From: Streptomyces sp. NRRL WC-3626
GTDB lineage: Bacteria; Actinomycetota; Actinomycetes; Streptomycetales; Streptomycetaceae
DNA: 64,000 nt
Reading direction: 5' to 3'
Assembly (NCBI RefSeq): GCF_000718785.1
Contig: NZ_JOCA01000015.1
Span: 107,044 to 171,043, forward strand
The notes beneath the pieces are model-generated. The model saw nothing but the letters and a program-made list of their open reading frames with translations, did not search any database and was not told where the DNA came from. Positions 1-7,963 of the stretch are shown here, in pieces (within the stretch, counting starts at the first letter, position 1; every line of letters begins with the position of its first letter). Both the position numbers and the translations under genes were made by a program.

Positions 1-872
1 CAGGCCGCGTCGATGAAGTCGAGGGCCGCGGGTGCGGCCAGCGGGCCGGTCGCGTCGACCGTGCCCTGCTGGTCGAAGCGTTCGGGGTACGGATCACCGG
101 CGCCCCACGAGTCGATCAGCGGGTACAGCCCGTCCCGCAGCGGGCCGCGCGCCACCAGGGCCGCGGTACCGCGCGGGGCGCAGCCCCACTTGTGCAGATT
201 GCCCGTCCAGAAGTCGCAGGCCAGCCCCTCGAGCGGCGCGGCGATCAGACCGGGCGCGTGCGCGCCGTCCACGAGCAGCGGGATGCCGCGCCGCCGCAGT
301 TCCGCGCCGATCCGCCGCACCGGCAGCCGGCGGGCGGTCGCCGAGGTGATCTGGTCGAGGACGACGAGCCCGGTGTCCGCGCCGACCTCGGCCAGCACCG
401 CCTCGTACGCCTCCTCCTCGCCGGCGTCCAGCGGCACCCCGGCCGTGCGCACCCGGCCGCCCCAGCGGCGGGCCAGCCGTTCGGCGCCCATCGTGACGGC
501 GCCGTAGCCGTGGTCGGTGACGACGATCTCCCCGCCGCCCCGGCGCTCCAGGTTGGCGTACACGACGCTCGCGCCGGCGCTCGCGTTCGGCACCAGGGCG
601 AGGTCACCGGCGTCGGTGCCGAGGAAGGCGGCGAGTTCGGCGCGGGCCGCCGCGAGCCGTCCCGGCAGTTCGGGGAACCACACCACCGGGGCGCTCTCCA
701 TCCGCTCCCGCGCCTCCCGCTGCCGCTCCTGGGCGGCCAGCGGTACGGCGCCGAAGGAGCCGTGGTTGAGATGGCGCAGCGCGGGGTCCAGCGTCCACGC
801 CCGTGCGGCAGGCCGGCCGTCGGGCAGCAGCAGGGGGCGGGGCGGGACGGCGGTGACCTCGGACTCGCTCAC
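1..872 (-). CDS. Class V aminotransferase-like PLP enzyme (3' end outside window)
   Basis: The 290 visible codons begin at a GTG preceded by GGGAG and run off the left edge, so the C-terminus is missing. The protein opens with a stretch ending LNHGSFGAVP, typical of the isopenicillin-N epimerase/cysteine desulfurase-like branch of fold-type I PLP enzymes. It continues with LVPNASAGASVV (cofactor phosphate loop), LLVDGAHAPG (the Asp that contacts the pyridine nitrogen) and DFWTGNLHKWGCAPRG, where the Lys of HKW is the expected Schiff-base lysine. The substrate cannot be told from sequence. An in-frame ATG 12 codons upstream is possible but has a poorer ribosome site. It is transcribed away from the HxlR gene. 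Confidence 0.85.
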   Translation of the reverse strand, partial: MSESEVTAVPPRPLLLPDGRPAARAWTLDPALRHLNHGSFGAVPLAAQERQREARERMESAPVVWFPELPGRLAAARAELAAFLGTDAGDLALVPNASAGASVVYANLERRGGGEIVVTDHGYGAVTMGAERLARRWGGRVRTAGVPLDAGEEEAYEAVLAEVGADTGLVVLDQITSATARRLPVRRIGAELRRRGIPLLVDGAHAPGLIAAPLEGLACDFWTGNLHKWGCAPRGTAALVARGPLRDGLYPLIDSWGAGDPYPERFDQQGTVDATGPLAAPAALDFIDAA

Positions 873-957
873 ATGACTCCCATCCGCGAGGAACATCGGG
901 GCACCCATTCGACACCACCCGCCCGGCCGCCCCGCTTCCGGGGCACAGGTCACAGCC

Positions 958-979
958 GTACGCACAAAAAAGTGCGTAC
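958..979. repeat. Perfect inverted repeat GTACGCAC-N6-GTGCGTAC
   Basis: Two 8-base arms at 958-965 and 972-979 flank an A6 spacer. The element lies between the start of the aminotransferase-like gene and the end of the HxlR-type regulator gene, about 85 bases upstream of the aminotransferase start. It may be an operator for that gene or a hairpin ending the regulator transcript. No T-rich tail is evident, and GTAC-containing half sites fit a DNA-binding site. Confidence 0.5.
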
Positions 980-1047
980 TTGGCAGTGCGGCCGCGTGCG
1001 GCGAACCTGGACGCGGGGACAGGGAGGGAGCGGAGACGACCCGGCCG

Positions 1048-1392
1048 TCAGGAGGCCGGGGCCCCGGTGAGCCGGGACAGGCGGCGGTGGCCCCAGTCGG
1101 ACAGCGGTCCGAGCGCCTCGGCGAGCTCACGGCCGAACGCGGTCAGGGAGTAGACCGTCTTCGGCGGCAGCACGTCGTACACCTCCCGGTGCACGAGTCC
1201 GTCCGCCTCCATCTCCCGCAGCGCCTGCGTCAGCACCTTCTCGGTGAGGCCGGGCACCTGCCGGCGCAGCGCGGCCGGCCGGTGCGGCCCGGACTCCAGC
1301 AGCCACAGCAGCGTGGTCTTCCACTTGCCCTCGATCACGGCGATCGCGGCGGTCACCCCGCAGACGTCCGGATCGTGGCGCCGGTGCACCAT
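1048..1392 (-). CDS. HxlR-family winged-helix regulator
   Basis: This 114-residue protein has the HxlR signature: a Cys followed by a long helix (DVCGVTAAIAVIEGKWK), LTEKVLTQALREMEADGLV as the recognition region and a wing ending in YSLTAFGRELAEAL. Family members are small dimeric winged-helix repressors or activators, some of which sense electrophiles through the N-terminal Cys. The gene is divergent from the imine-reductase-like dehydrogenase, with only 50 bases between the two starts. That arrangement is the usual one for an HxlR protein controlling its neighbour. The A/T-rich gap contains CAATTG and AATATT palindromes that could be part of the operator. The inducer is unknown. Confidence 0.9.
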   Translation of the reverse strand: MVHRRHDPDVCGVTAAIAVIEGKWKTTLLWLLESGPHRPAALRRQVPGLTEKVLTQALREMEADGLVHREVYDVLPPKTVYSLTAFGRELAEALGPLSDWGHRRLSRLTGAPAS

Positions 1393-1442
1393 GCCATGCC
1401 CCTTTCCCGATCAATTGCCTTGAATATTAAGGGAGTCACACC

Positions 1443-2330
1443 ATGACCGAACATCCGCGGCAGCCGTCCGTCACCGTCCTCGGGCTCGGCCCGATGGGCC
1501 GGGCGCTGGCCGGCGCCTTCCTGGACGCGGGCGTGCGCACCACCGTCTGGAACCGCACGCCCGGCCGGGACGCCGAGCTGAGCGCCCGGGGCGCGGTCCC
1601 GGCGCCGTCGCCGCAGGAGGCGGTCGCCGCCTCCTCGCTCACCGTCGTCTGCGTGGTGAACTACGACGCCTCGGACGCCGTCCTGCGCGGGGACGCCGTC
1701 GCCGCCGCGCTCAAGGGCCGTACGGTGGTGAATCTGAGCGCCGACGTCCCCGGCCGGGCCCGCGACACCGCCGACTGGGCCGCCGGGCACGGCATCCGCT
1801 ACCTGGACGGCGCGATCATGACCCCGACCCCGTCCATCGGTACGGACGACGCGGTCCTCCTCCTCAGCGGCCCCGAGGAGCTGTACCGGGAGCACCGGCC
1901 CGTCCTCGCGGCGCTCGGCGGCACCCACACCCATCTCGGGGAGGACATCGGCCGGGCGGCGGCCTACGACATCGCGCTGCTCGACGTCTTCTGGACGGCG
2001 ATGGCCGGCTACACGCACGCCCTCGCCCTGGCCCGCGCGGAGGGCGTCGCCGCGACGGAACTCGCCCCCTTCGCCCAGGGGATCGCCGCGATCCTGCCGC
2101 CGCTGTTCACCGAGTTCGCGGCCGACGCCGATGCGGGCACGTACTCGGGCGAGCTGAACCCGGTCACCTCGGCCGCTTCGACGATGGCCCACGTCGTCCA
2201 CGCCGCCGAGTCCCACGGCATCGACGCGGGCGTGATGCGCGTGATCGAGGGCCAGGCCCGCCGGGTCATCGCCCTCGGCCACGGCGCGGACGGCTTCACC
2301 CGCGTCACCGAACTCCTGGCGGGCCGCTGA
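1443..2330 (+). CDS. NADP-dependent beta-hydroxyacid dehydrogenase / imine-reductase-like oxidoreductase
   Basis: The 295-residue protein has an N-terminal Rossmann fold with GLGPMG at residues 14-19 and WNRT at 36-39; the Arg after Asn points to NADPH. LDGAIMTPTPSIG resembles the motif of imine reductases/reductive aminases rather than the DG(A)PVSGG motif of true hydroxyisobutyrate dehydrogenases. Tyr175-Asp176 in AAAYDIALLD sits where imine reductases carry their catalytic Asp or Tyr. The C-terminal half is helical and would form the dimer-swapped active site. The ATG is preceded by AAGGGAG with good spacing. It is divergent from the HxlR regulator and probably controlled by it, with unknown substrate. 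It converges with the double kinase gene, only 18 bases apart. Confidence 0.85.
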   Translation: MTEHPRQPSVTVLGLGPMGRALAGAFLDAGVRTTVWNRTPGRDAELSARGAVPAPSPQEAVAASSLTVVCVVNYDASDAVLRGDAVAAALKGRTVVNLSADVPGRARDTADWAAGHGIRYLDGAIMTPTPSIGTDDAVLLLSGPEELYREHRPVLAALGGTHTHLGEDIGRAAAYDIALLDVFWTAMAGYTHALALARAEGVAATELAPFAQGIAAILPPLFTEFAADADAGTYSGELNPVTSAASTMAHVVHAAESHGIDAGVMRVIEGQARRVIALGHGADGFTRVTELLAGR

Positions 2331-2348
2331 CGAAGCACCACGGCGCGC

Positions 2349-4511
2349 TCACACCAGGGCGCGGGCGAGGTACGGGTTCGCCGTGGAGCGCAGGGGGAGG
2401 CCGAGGGAGCCGATGGCGACGGCCAGGGTCACGGCGTAGGAGTCCACCGCCCGCTTGACGTTGGGCGCGTCCAGGCTCTCGCCGTTGACGATGCGGTCGA
2501 GGTCGATGTACGCCGAGCGGACGATCTCCAGGCGGCGGTACACCTGCCAGTCCTTGTGCCAGTCCCGGGTGTACGCGGCCGGCAGCCGGTCCTCCCAGCG
2601 GCGGAACATCCGGTCCCGGATCTCCGGCCGGGTCGGGGTGAGGTGCATATGGCGGACCAGGTCGTGGAGGGGGTCGCCGATCAGGGCCATCTCCCAGTCG
2701 ATGATGGTCAGCGCGTAGGAGCCGCCCCGGCGCACCAGGTTCCAGGGGTTGAGGTCGCCGTGCAGCAGGGACGGCTCGCGGTGGCTCACCTCGAACCGGG
2801 AGAGGATCTGGTCCAGGCGGCCCGCGTCCGGCAGCCCCAGCTGCCGGGCCAGCTGCTGCGACTTCTTGGGCAGCTCCCCGACCAGCAGTACGAGCTGGTC
2901 CTTCAGCCGGCGGTGGAAGCCGCGCTCCCCCGCCAGTGGGTCGAGGGGGTGGTAGTTCACCCCGGTCAGCGCGCAGAGCTGGTCGACGAGGCTGTCGGCC
3001 TCGTGCGGCAGCAGGCCGTTCACCGGATGGTTCGGCGAGTGGGCGATGTCGTGCGGGCCCACATAGGTGTGGACGGCGAAACGGTCGTTGGGGTAGCTCT
3101 CGCCCAGCGCCAGGGCGCGCGGTGCCGCGACCTCGACGGGTGTGCGCTCGATGGCGCGGAGCACGGCGTGCTCGCTGAGGAAGCTGCGCTCGCGCCGCCG
3201 GACGCCGGGCAGCCTGCGCCGTACGACGACGGGCCCCGCGTGGCCCGGGACCCGGACCACGGTGTTGAGGTGCGCGGTGCCCTTGAACACCCGGTTCGCC
3301 GGGGCGGCGCCCTCCACCGCGAGGGCGTCCAGGACGGCGGACTCGGGGAAGTCGCCGGGCAGCGGCAGCCGCCGGTCCTGCTGCCAGCCGAAGGCCTGGT
3401 CGCGGTCGGGGCCGTCGTGATCGCGGCCCCGGCGGGACGCCAGCCAGCGGAACAGGGCCCGTTCGATCTCCCGCGCACCGGGCACGTTCCTGAGCCGCAG
3501 CGGCAGCGCGGCGGCCTCCAGCGCCCGTCGCACCTCCGCCGTCGCCTCGTCGAGGTTCTTCTGGCTGAACGCGTGCTCCAGGGACTGCGCCGCCCGCATC
3601 ACGTCCGGGAAGACCGACTGGGCGCGCTCGAAGGCCAGGTAGTGCCGCAGGTCCTTCGCCAGTCCGCTGACCGCGGCGGGACGGATACCCCGCATGGCCT
3701 CCTCCCAGGCGTCGATCACCTCGGGCCACTGATGGGCCGGGTATCTCATGCGCACCAGGTGGGTCGCCAGGTCGTGCAGCGGGTCGCCGTAGGTCGCCAG
3801 CTCCCAGTCGACGCAGATCAGCGGCGGAGTACCGCCGTAGGAGACGATCACGTTGTCGCGGTGCAGGTCCGCGTGGAGCAGGCTGTACGGCCGCCTGGTC
3901 ATGGCGGGCACCCGTTCGGCCAGCCGGACCAGGGCGTCCTCCGGGATGCCCAGCGCGGCGAACAGCCCGCCGAAGACGGCCCAGTTGGGCTGGCGGACCT
4001 GCCGGTCGGCCAGATGCGCCAGTGTCCGCAGGAAGCCCTGGCTGTCGGTGTCGTTGAAGGGCCAGCCGCGCGGCAGGGGAGGCAGGGCGCTGCGCCGCAC
4101 ATCGGCCATCTGCGCGAGCAGTCCGGCCAGTGCCCTGATGAGCAGCGTGTCCACGGGCTTTCCGTTGCCGCAGACGCTGGACAGCGGTACGCCCTCCACA
4201 TAGCTGTGGAGGGCGAAGCCGTCGCCTTTGGCCAGGCACTGCGGCACATGGGGGAGGACCCCTCTGACCGCGCCGAGGATCTCGTCCTCGTTCTCCCAGG
4301 TCCTGATCACCACCGGCAGCGCCTCGGCCCGGCGGATGCGTACCGTCACGGAGGTCCCCGCCTCACGTCCCAGCAGCCGGGCCACCGGCTCGGTCAGCGG
4401 TAGTACGTAGTTCTGGTTGTGGTGGCCGCTGTTGGCCGTCCCGTTCCGGGTGGCCTGTTCCATGAAGTCCTGGAGCCGGGCGCGGAACGCGGGGAGGGGT
4501 GGTGCGCCCAC
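2349..4511 (-). CDS. Protein with two tandem aminoglycoside-phosphotransferase (APH) domains
   Basis: The 720-residue product carries two kinase-like units. The first has the catalytic loop HADLHRDN (His213, Asp215, Asn220) and the metal-binding VDWELATYGDPLHDL (Asp235). The second has HGDLNPWN (His584, Asp586, Asn591) and IDWEMALIGDPLHDL (Asp605). Both keep the residues needed for phosphotransfer, so neither half is obviously dead. APH-fold enzymes phosphorylate small molecules such as choline, homoserine, sugars or antibiotics. Single-domain members are usually 250-350 residues, so this is a natural fusion or duplication. The GTG start follows GGAG; Met at 4463 is an alternative. It lies just downstream of a GntR regulator on the same strand. 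The substrate is not recognised. Confidence 0.82.
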   Translation of the reverse strand: MGAPPLPAFRARLQDFMEQATRNGTANSGHHNQNYVLPLTEPVARLLGREAGTSVTVRIRRAEALPVVIRTWENEDEILGAVRGVLPHVPQCLAKGDGFALHSYVEGVPLSSVCGNGKPVDTLLIRALAGLLAQMADVRRSALPPLPRGWPFNDTDSQGFLRTLAHLADRQVRQPNWAVFGGLFAALGIPEDALVRLAERVPAMTRRPYSLLHADLHRDNVIVSYGGTPPLICVDWELATYGDPLHDLATHLVRMRYPAHQWPEVIDAWEEAMRGIRPAAVSGLAKDLRHYLAFERAQSVFPDVMRAAQSLEHAFSQKNLDEATAEVRRALEAAALPLRLRNVPGAREIERALFRWLASRRGRDHDGPDRDQAFGWQQDRRLPLPGDFPESAVLDALAVEGAAPANRVFKGTAHLNTVVRVPGHAGPVVVRRRLPGVRRRERSFLSEHAVLRAIERTPVEVAAPRALALGESYPNDRFAVHTYVGPHDIAHSPNHPVNGLLPHEADSLVDQLCALTGVNYHPLDPLAGERGFHRRLKDQLVLLVGELPKKSQQLARQLGLPDAGRLDQILSRFEVSHREPSLLHGDLNPWNLVRRGGSYALTIIDWEMALIGDPLHDLVRHMHLTPTRPEIRDRMFRRWEDRLPAAYTRDWHKDWQVYRRLEIVRSAYIDLDRIVNGESLDAPNVKRAVDSYAVTLAVAIGSLGLPLRSTANPYLARALV

Positions 4512-4720
4512 GGGCCGCTCCGGGAGGTACGAGGGGAGTCACGACTGACGGTACGCATACGGCCTCCTGCCCCGCACACGGAGCACCCCCTGCCGGTCCG
4601 GAGGTGGTGTCGCCTGTCTGCGGGAGGCCGCCGGGGCCGTTCGGGTCGGCTGTTGTGTCCCTTGGTACGAACGGGGGCGAGCGCTTGCTCAGTCGGTGCG
4701 CGAATGCTACAGCACGCGGT

Positions 4721-5596
4721 TCACGCGGAGAGCAGATCCCAGACCGAGTCGAACCACTGCCGCATGCTGTCCACGAAGACGGAGCCGGGAGCGGCCGGGT
4801 CGTCCGTCTTCTCGTGGTGGGTGAGGGTCGCCCCGAGGCCCAGGACGTCCAGGGCCGTGATCACCTCGTCCGCGTTCAGCTTGAGCGGCCGCTCGATGAT
4901 CTCGTACATGCCGTGCAGGACCTCGACGGTGTTGAAGAGGTAGAGCTTGAAGGTGGGGGTGAGGGGGGTGTGCCGGATCCGGACGTCGACCGAGGGCACG
5001 AGACCCTCCGTCTGCAGGTCCCTCAGCGCCCCCAGCAGTGAGGTGGTGTGCCACTCGGTGATGGTGCGCAGCCGGTCGCGCATACGGGTGTCGTCCGGGT
5101 CGTCCTTGACCCGGGGGTAGGGCAGCGGCAGCGTCGAGTCGGGCAGGAGCATGCGGAGCGTGATGCGCTGGGGTGCGATGAAGCCGCCGCGGATGCGCTC
5201 CGCCTGCAGCCGGATGTGCATGTCGAGGGACTCGGACGTCAGCGTGTAGACGTCCAGGCTGACTTCGGGCTGCTCGAAGGCCTCGCTGATGAACGGGGCC
5301 AGGGTCACCGCGCCGCGCAGCCTCGTGGCCTTGGCCGCCGAGGACTGTATGCGCTGGGTCTTGACCACGCGGGAGCCGCTGCCCTGCCGCGACTCGATCC
5401 AGCCCTCGTCGGCCAGTTCCCGCAGGGCCCGCTGCACGGTGTCGCGGGAGACGCCCAGTTCCTCGGCCAGATCGCGCTGCGACGGCAGGAAGGAGCGCAG
5501 CGGATACGTGCCTCCCGCCATCCGGCCGCGCAGTTCGTCCGCGACCCGCTCGAACTCCCTGCCACCGCCGCCTTCGCCGGTCTGCTGTCCGTTCAT
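4721..5596 (-). CDS. GntR-family regulator, third DevA-type paralogue
   Basis: The 291-residue protein has an N-terminal GntR winged helix (PSQRDLAEELGVSRDTVQRALRELADEGWI) and a C-terminal domain shared with DevA and DevE. Shared blocks are a region near DVYTLTSESLDMHI, a LLPDSTLPLPYP stretch, RHTPLTPTFKLYLFN and a C-terminal QWFDSVWD; DevA has TPPVKLYLLN and KWFDALWE at the same places. Sequence is more diverged than between DevA and DevE. The ATG has no ribosome site but TACGGT lies six bases upstream, which suggests leaderless transcription. It is divergent from a 60-residue membrane protein across a gap with repeated CCAAnTGGACGG sites. The kinase gene lies downstream on the same strand. 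Confidence 0.85.
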   Translation of the reverse strand: MNGQQTGEGGGGREFERVADELRGRMAGGTYPLRSFLPSQRDLAEELGVSRDTVQRALRELADEGWIESRQGSGSRVVKTQRIQSSAAKATRLRGAVTLAPFISEAFEQPEVSLDVYTLTSESLDMHIRLQAERIRGGFIAPQRITLRMLLPDSTLPLPYPRVKDDPDDTRMRDRLRTITEWHTTSLLGALRDLQTEGLVPSVDVRIRHTPLTPTFKLYLFNTVEVLHGMYEIIERPLKLNADEVITALDVLGLGATLTHHEKTDDPAAPGSVFVDSMRQWFDSVWDLLSA

Positions 5597-5640
5597 GCGC
5601 GGACCGTACCGCTTCCGGTCCGGCGGCAAACCAATATGCA

Positions 5641-5727
5641 CCAACTGGACGGCACCATTGGACGGTTGGTTAAGGGATCAACCTCGCCGGGAAGACCCCA
5701 GTCAGCACAACCAGTCCAATTGGACGG
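5641..5727. promoter_or_regulatory. Repeated CCAAnTGGACGG sites and perfect palindrome GTCCAATTGGAC
   Basis: The divergent gap carries CCAACTGGACGG at 5641-5652, CCATTGGACGG at 5655-5665 and CCAATTGGACGG at 5716-5727. The last contains the perfect 12-base palindrome GTCCAATTGGAC (5714-5725). GntR proteins of the HutC/DasR type bind GT-N-AC palindromes, so this is the probable operator cluster of the adjacent regulator. It would control both the regulator gene and the small membrane protein gene. The assignment is inference from position and symmetry. Confidence 0.6.
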
Positions 5728-5770
5728 GAAGTTGAGACTTCTCTGAAAGTGGAAGGGAGATGGTCGGATC

Positions 5771-5953
5771 ATGCCCCTGTTCCACATGCTCATGGGACTC
5801 GGCGAGCTGTCCCTGGGCCTGCTCGCCCAGACGAGACTGGGCCCCCTCGGTGTGGCACTCCTGTTCTTCCTCGGCGTGTGGATACGGGCACGCCGGGACG
5901 GCCCGGCCGTCGGGGCGGCGGTGGTGCTCACCGTGCTGATGATCCAGGCCTGA
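5771..5953 (+). CDS. Small membrane protein, DevA-module paralogue 1
   Basis: This 60-residue protein is almost wholly hydrophobic: two likely membrane helices flank a short basic loop (GVWIRARRDGP). It aligns along its full length with two other small proteins in the window, at 7754 and 9054. All three start MP-, share an (E)QLVQW/LLAQTR turn, a G-x-x-G-hydrophobic segment and an (I)R/KA(R/N) loop. Each is divergent from a DevA-type GntR gene. GGGAG precedes the ATG by 11 bases. No known function is recognised. The constant pairing suggests it is the direct target, or an effector, of its regulator. Confidence 0.75.
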   Translation: MPLFHMLMGLGELSLGLLAQTRLGPLGVALLFFLGVWIRARRDGPAVGAAVVLTVLMIQA

Positions 5954-5955
5954 GG

Positions 5956-6711
5956 TCAGTGCCGGACCAGGCGCAGGACCGGTTCCAGGGAGTCCACGAC
6001 CGTTTCGGCGCCCGCGTCGTACAGCAGCTTGCCCTTGCGCTCGTTGCGCGCGTAGCCGAGGAACGGGACGCCGGCCGCCTGCGCGGCGAGCAGGTCCGTC
6101 GGGGCGTCGCCGATCATCAGGGCGTTCCCGGGGGCGGCACCGATGGCGTTGAGGGCCCGGTTGATGCAGTGGGGGTCGGGTTTGAGGTGGTTCAGCTCCT
6201 GTGTGCGCCCGTACACATGGGGGGCGAAGCAGGCGCCGAGGCCGCGGGAGGCGAGGTACTCGCGCACGACCCGGGGGGAGTTGTTGGTGGTGATGGCCAG
6301 CCGGGTGCCCACCGCGGCCCAGGTGCGGATCAGCGGATCGGCGTAGGGGGTGGGCATCGCCGAGACGGTGGCACGCGATTCCTCCTGGGTGAGCCGCTCC
6401 TCCAGCTCCGCGACCAGGTCGCTGCCGGGGTGCCGCCGGTCGACGGCGCGCAGGACCACGTGCGGGTCCAGCAACTCGCGTTCGTCCTCCGTCAGCAGGC
6501 CGTGCAGGCCCCGGCTCTCCAGCCAGGTCGCCAGGTCGTTCGCCACCCGCTCCGCGGAATGGCCCGCGAACAGCCGGCAGATGGGGCCGTCGAAGTCCCA
6601 CAGCACGACACGGGCGTCCTCGATCAGCCGCCGCAGCTCGTTCGGTTCCTCGTCGGTTCCGGTCCGCTTCCCGCCTGTCACCGCATCCGTCTGTTTCGTC
6701 TCAGGAGTCAC
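5956..6711 (-). CDS. devB: HAD-superfamily phosphatase DevB
   Basis: The 251-residue protein has all HAD motifs: WDFDGP (Asp39 nucleophile, Asp41 acid/base), TTNNSP (motif II), the Lys of LKPDP (motif III) and MIGDAPTD (motif IV metal site). A helical cap lies between motifs I and II, as in phosphoglycolate-phosphatase-like enzymes. The GTG start overlaps the devA stop codon by one base (TAGTG), so translation is coupled to devA. In S. coelicolor, devB lies directly downstream of devA and encodes a putative phosphatase/hydrolase reported to be needed for normal development. The physiological substrate is not established by sequence. Confidence 0.88.
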   Translation of the reverse strand: MTPETKQTDAVTGGKRTGTDEEPNELRRLIEDARVVLWDFDGPICRLFAGHSAERVANDLATWLESRGLHGLLTEDERELLDPHVVLRAVDRRHPGSDLVAELEERLTQEESRATVSAMPTPYADPLIRTWAAVGTRLAITTNNSPRVVREYLASRGLGACFAPHVYGRTQELNHLKPDPHCINRALNAIGAAPGNALMIGDAPTDLLAAQAAGVPFLGYARNERKGKLLYDAGAETVVDSLEPVLRLVRH

Positions 6712-7589
6712 TAGGAGAGTGTCAGGTCCGACGTGATGGTTTCCCAGAGGGCGTCGAACCACTTCTGGGATTCCTCCACGAACGCCTGCTCCCGCCGGCC
6801 GTCCCGCTTGACGAAGGAGAACAGGAGGGACTGGGAGCCCAGGGCGTCGTACATCTCCAGGGTCTGGCTCTCCCACTCCTCCTCGCGCCGGGTCAGCATG
6901 TAGTAGCCGATCAGCGCCTCCTCGCCGTTGAGCAGGTACAGCTTCACCGGCGGGGTGAAGGGAAGCGCCCGGAAGGAGACGCGTACGTCGATGCCGTGGG
7001 TGGCGCGCAGCGCGAGCAGGTTGTGGCGCAGCACCCGGGCCTGGGCGTTGCGCATGGACAGCCAGCGCTCGTGGACGGGGTCGCCGTCCTTGTTCTCCCG
7101 GCCGTCGACCGGGACCGGGAAGGCCAGGTTGATCTCCCGGGACGGCAGCAGGAGGCGGACGTCGACCGACTCGGGGCGGATACGGCCCTCGTGGATGTGC
7201 CGGACGGGTTCGCTCAGTGCCAGCATCAGGCTCTCGGCGGTCAGGCAGACCGCGTCGACGCGCACGTGGGCCGGGGCGAACGCCTCCGTGAGGCGTGGCG
7301 CGAGGCCCACCATCGTCGGCTGGGGCTCCTCCCGGGCGGGGGGCGGCGCGGCGATCCGGGGCGGGCTGCCCTTGCCGTGATTGCTGAGCAGGCCGTCCTC
7401 GCGGAGGGCGTGCAGGGCCTGGCGAACGGTGCCGCGCTCCACGCCGAACTCCTCGGCCAGCTCCGCCTGGGTGGGCAGCCGGTCGCCCGCCTTGAGCTCG
7501 CCGGTCCGGATGCGTTCCCGCAGGGTGTCGGCGATCTCCTGGGGAGAGACTCTGCTGCTGCCGTTCACTGCCACGTTCTCCTGGGTCAC
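6711..7589 (-). CDS. devA: GntR-family developmental regulator DevA
   Basis: The 292-residue protein has an N-terminal GntR winged helix (LPTQAELAEEFGVERGTVRQALHALREDGLL) and a DevA-type effector domain with VCLTAESLMLAL, RLLLPSREINLAFPVPV and FTPPVKLYLLNGEEALIGYYML. It is closely similar to the regulator at 7964-8872, especially from residue 110 onward. Its link to a HAD phosphatase gene identifies it as DevA, reported in S. coelicolor to be required for aerial growth and spore septation. The GTG at 7589 is chosen because TAGCTT lies six bases upstream, as in devE, implying a leaderless mRNA. A GTG at 7568 with GGAG upstream is an alternative. It probably autoregulates through nearby AGTTG/CAACT palindromes. 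Confidence 0.88.
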   Translation of the reverse strand: MTQENVAVNGSSRVSPQEIADTLRERIRTGELKAGDRLPTQAELAEEFGVERGTVRQALHALREDGLLSNHGKGSPPRIAAPPPAREEPQPTMVGLAPRLTEAFAPAHVRVDAVCLTAESLMLALSEPVRHIHEGRIRPESVDVRLLLPSREINLAFPVPVDGRENKDGDPVHERWLSMRNAQARVLRHNLLALRATHGIDVRVSFRALPFTPPVKLYLLNGEEALIGYYMLTRREEEWESQTLEMYDALGSQSLLFSFVKRDGRREQAFVEESQKWFDALWETITSDLTLS

Positions 7590-7705
7590 GACCAAAAGCT
7601 ACAACTTTGATCCATCTGGCGGGAGTTGTTTGAAAGTTGTTTGTAAGTACTGGCCAAGTGGGGACAACTTAGAGACAGTTGGTTACCAACTCCAGCAAGT
7701 TGGTC
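7590..7705. promoter_or_regulatory. devA / small-protein divergent promoter with palindrome AGTTGGT-T-ACCAACT
   Basis: A perfect 15-base palindrome AGTTGGTTACCAACT lies at 7677-7691, followed by a half site AAGTTGGTC near 7697. On the minus strand AAGTTGTAGCTT precedes the devA start, with TAGCTT as a -10 box six bases from the GTG. The block AGATGG-N4-AAGTTGTAG is conserved in front of devE, which supports a shared operator/promoter design. The (A)GTTG/CAAC(T) half sites are the likely DevA/DevE-type recognition sequence; this is inference. Confidence 0.6.
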
Positions 7706-7753
7706 GGCCGATGGTTCCGCCGCCCCGCCGCATGCCCGAAGGAGGAACGCCCC

Positions 7754-7942
7754 ATGCCCGTCCTCGCCCTCGTCTCCGCCGTCCTGGTCATCACCGTCGA
7801 ACAGCTCGTCCAGTGGCAGTACGGCGCGGCCGGCATCGTCGGCCTGCTGCTGCTCACCATAGGCATCAGGGCCAACCGGCCGGGGCTCAGCTCCGCCGGA
7901 GCCGTGCTGCTCGCCCTGCTGGTGGCGAGGCCGGCCCTGTGA
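7754..7942 (+). CDS. Small membrane protein, DevA-module paralogue 2
   Basis: This 62-residue protein begins at an ATG placed after an excellent AAGGAGGAA ribosome site. An N-terminal hydrophobic helix ends in VEQLVQWQYG, followed by a second hydrophobic segment (AAGIVGLLLLTIG), a short IRANRPG loop and a third hydrophobic stretch. EQLVQW is shared with the paralogue at 9054 and resembles the turn of the one at 5771. It is divergent from devA and converges with devE, whose stop is 21 bases beyond. No function is recognised beyond membrane location. Confidence 0.78.
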   Translation: MPVLALVSAVLVITVEQLVQWQYGAAGIVGLLLLTIGIRANRPGLSSAGAVLLALLVARPAL

Positions 7943-7963
7943 GCGGCCGGCGCGCGGGAGACC

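Noticed and set aside
2556..4403. A 615-codon open frame on the plus strand opposite the double kinase gene
   Set aside because: It is a GC-rich shadow: the minus-strand frame encodes two complete APH domains, while this one has no recognisable domain or ribosome site.
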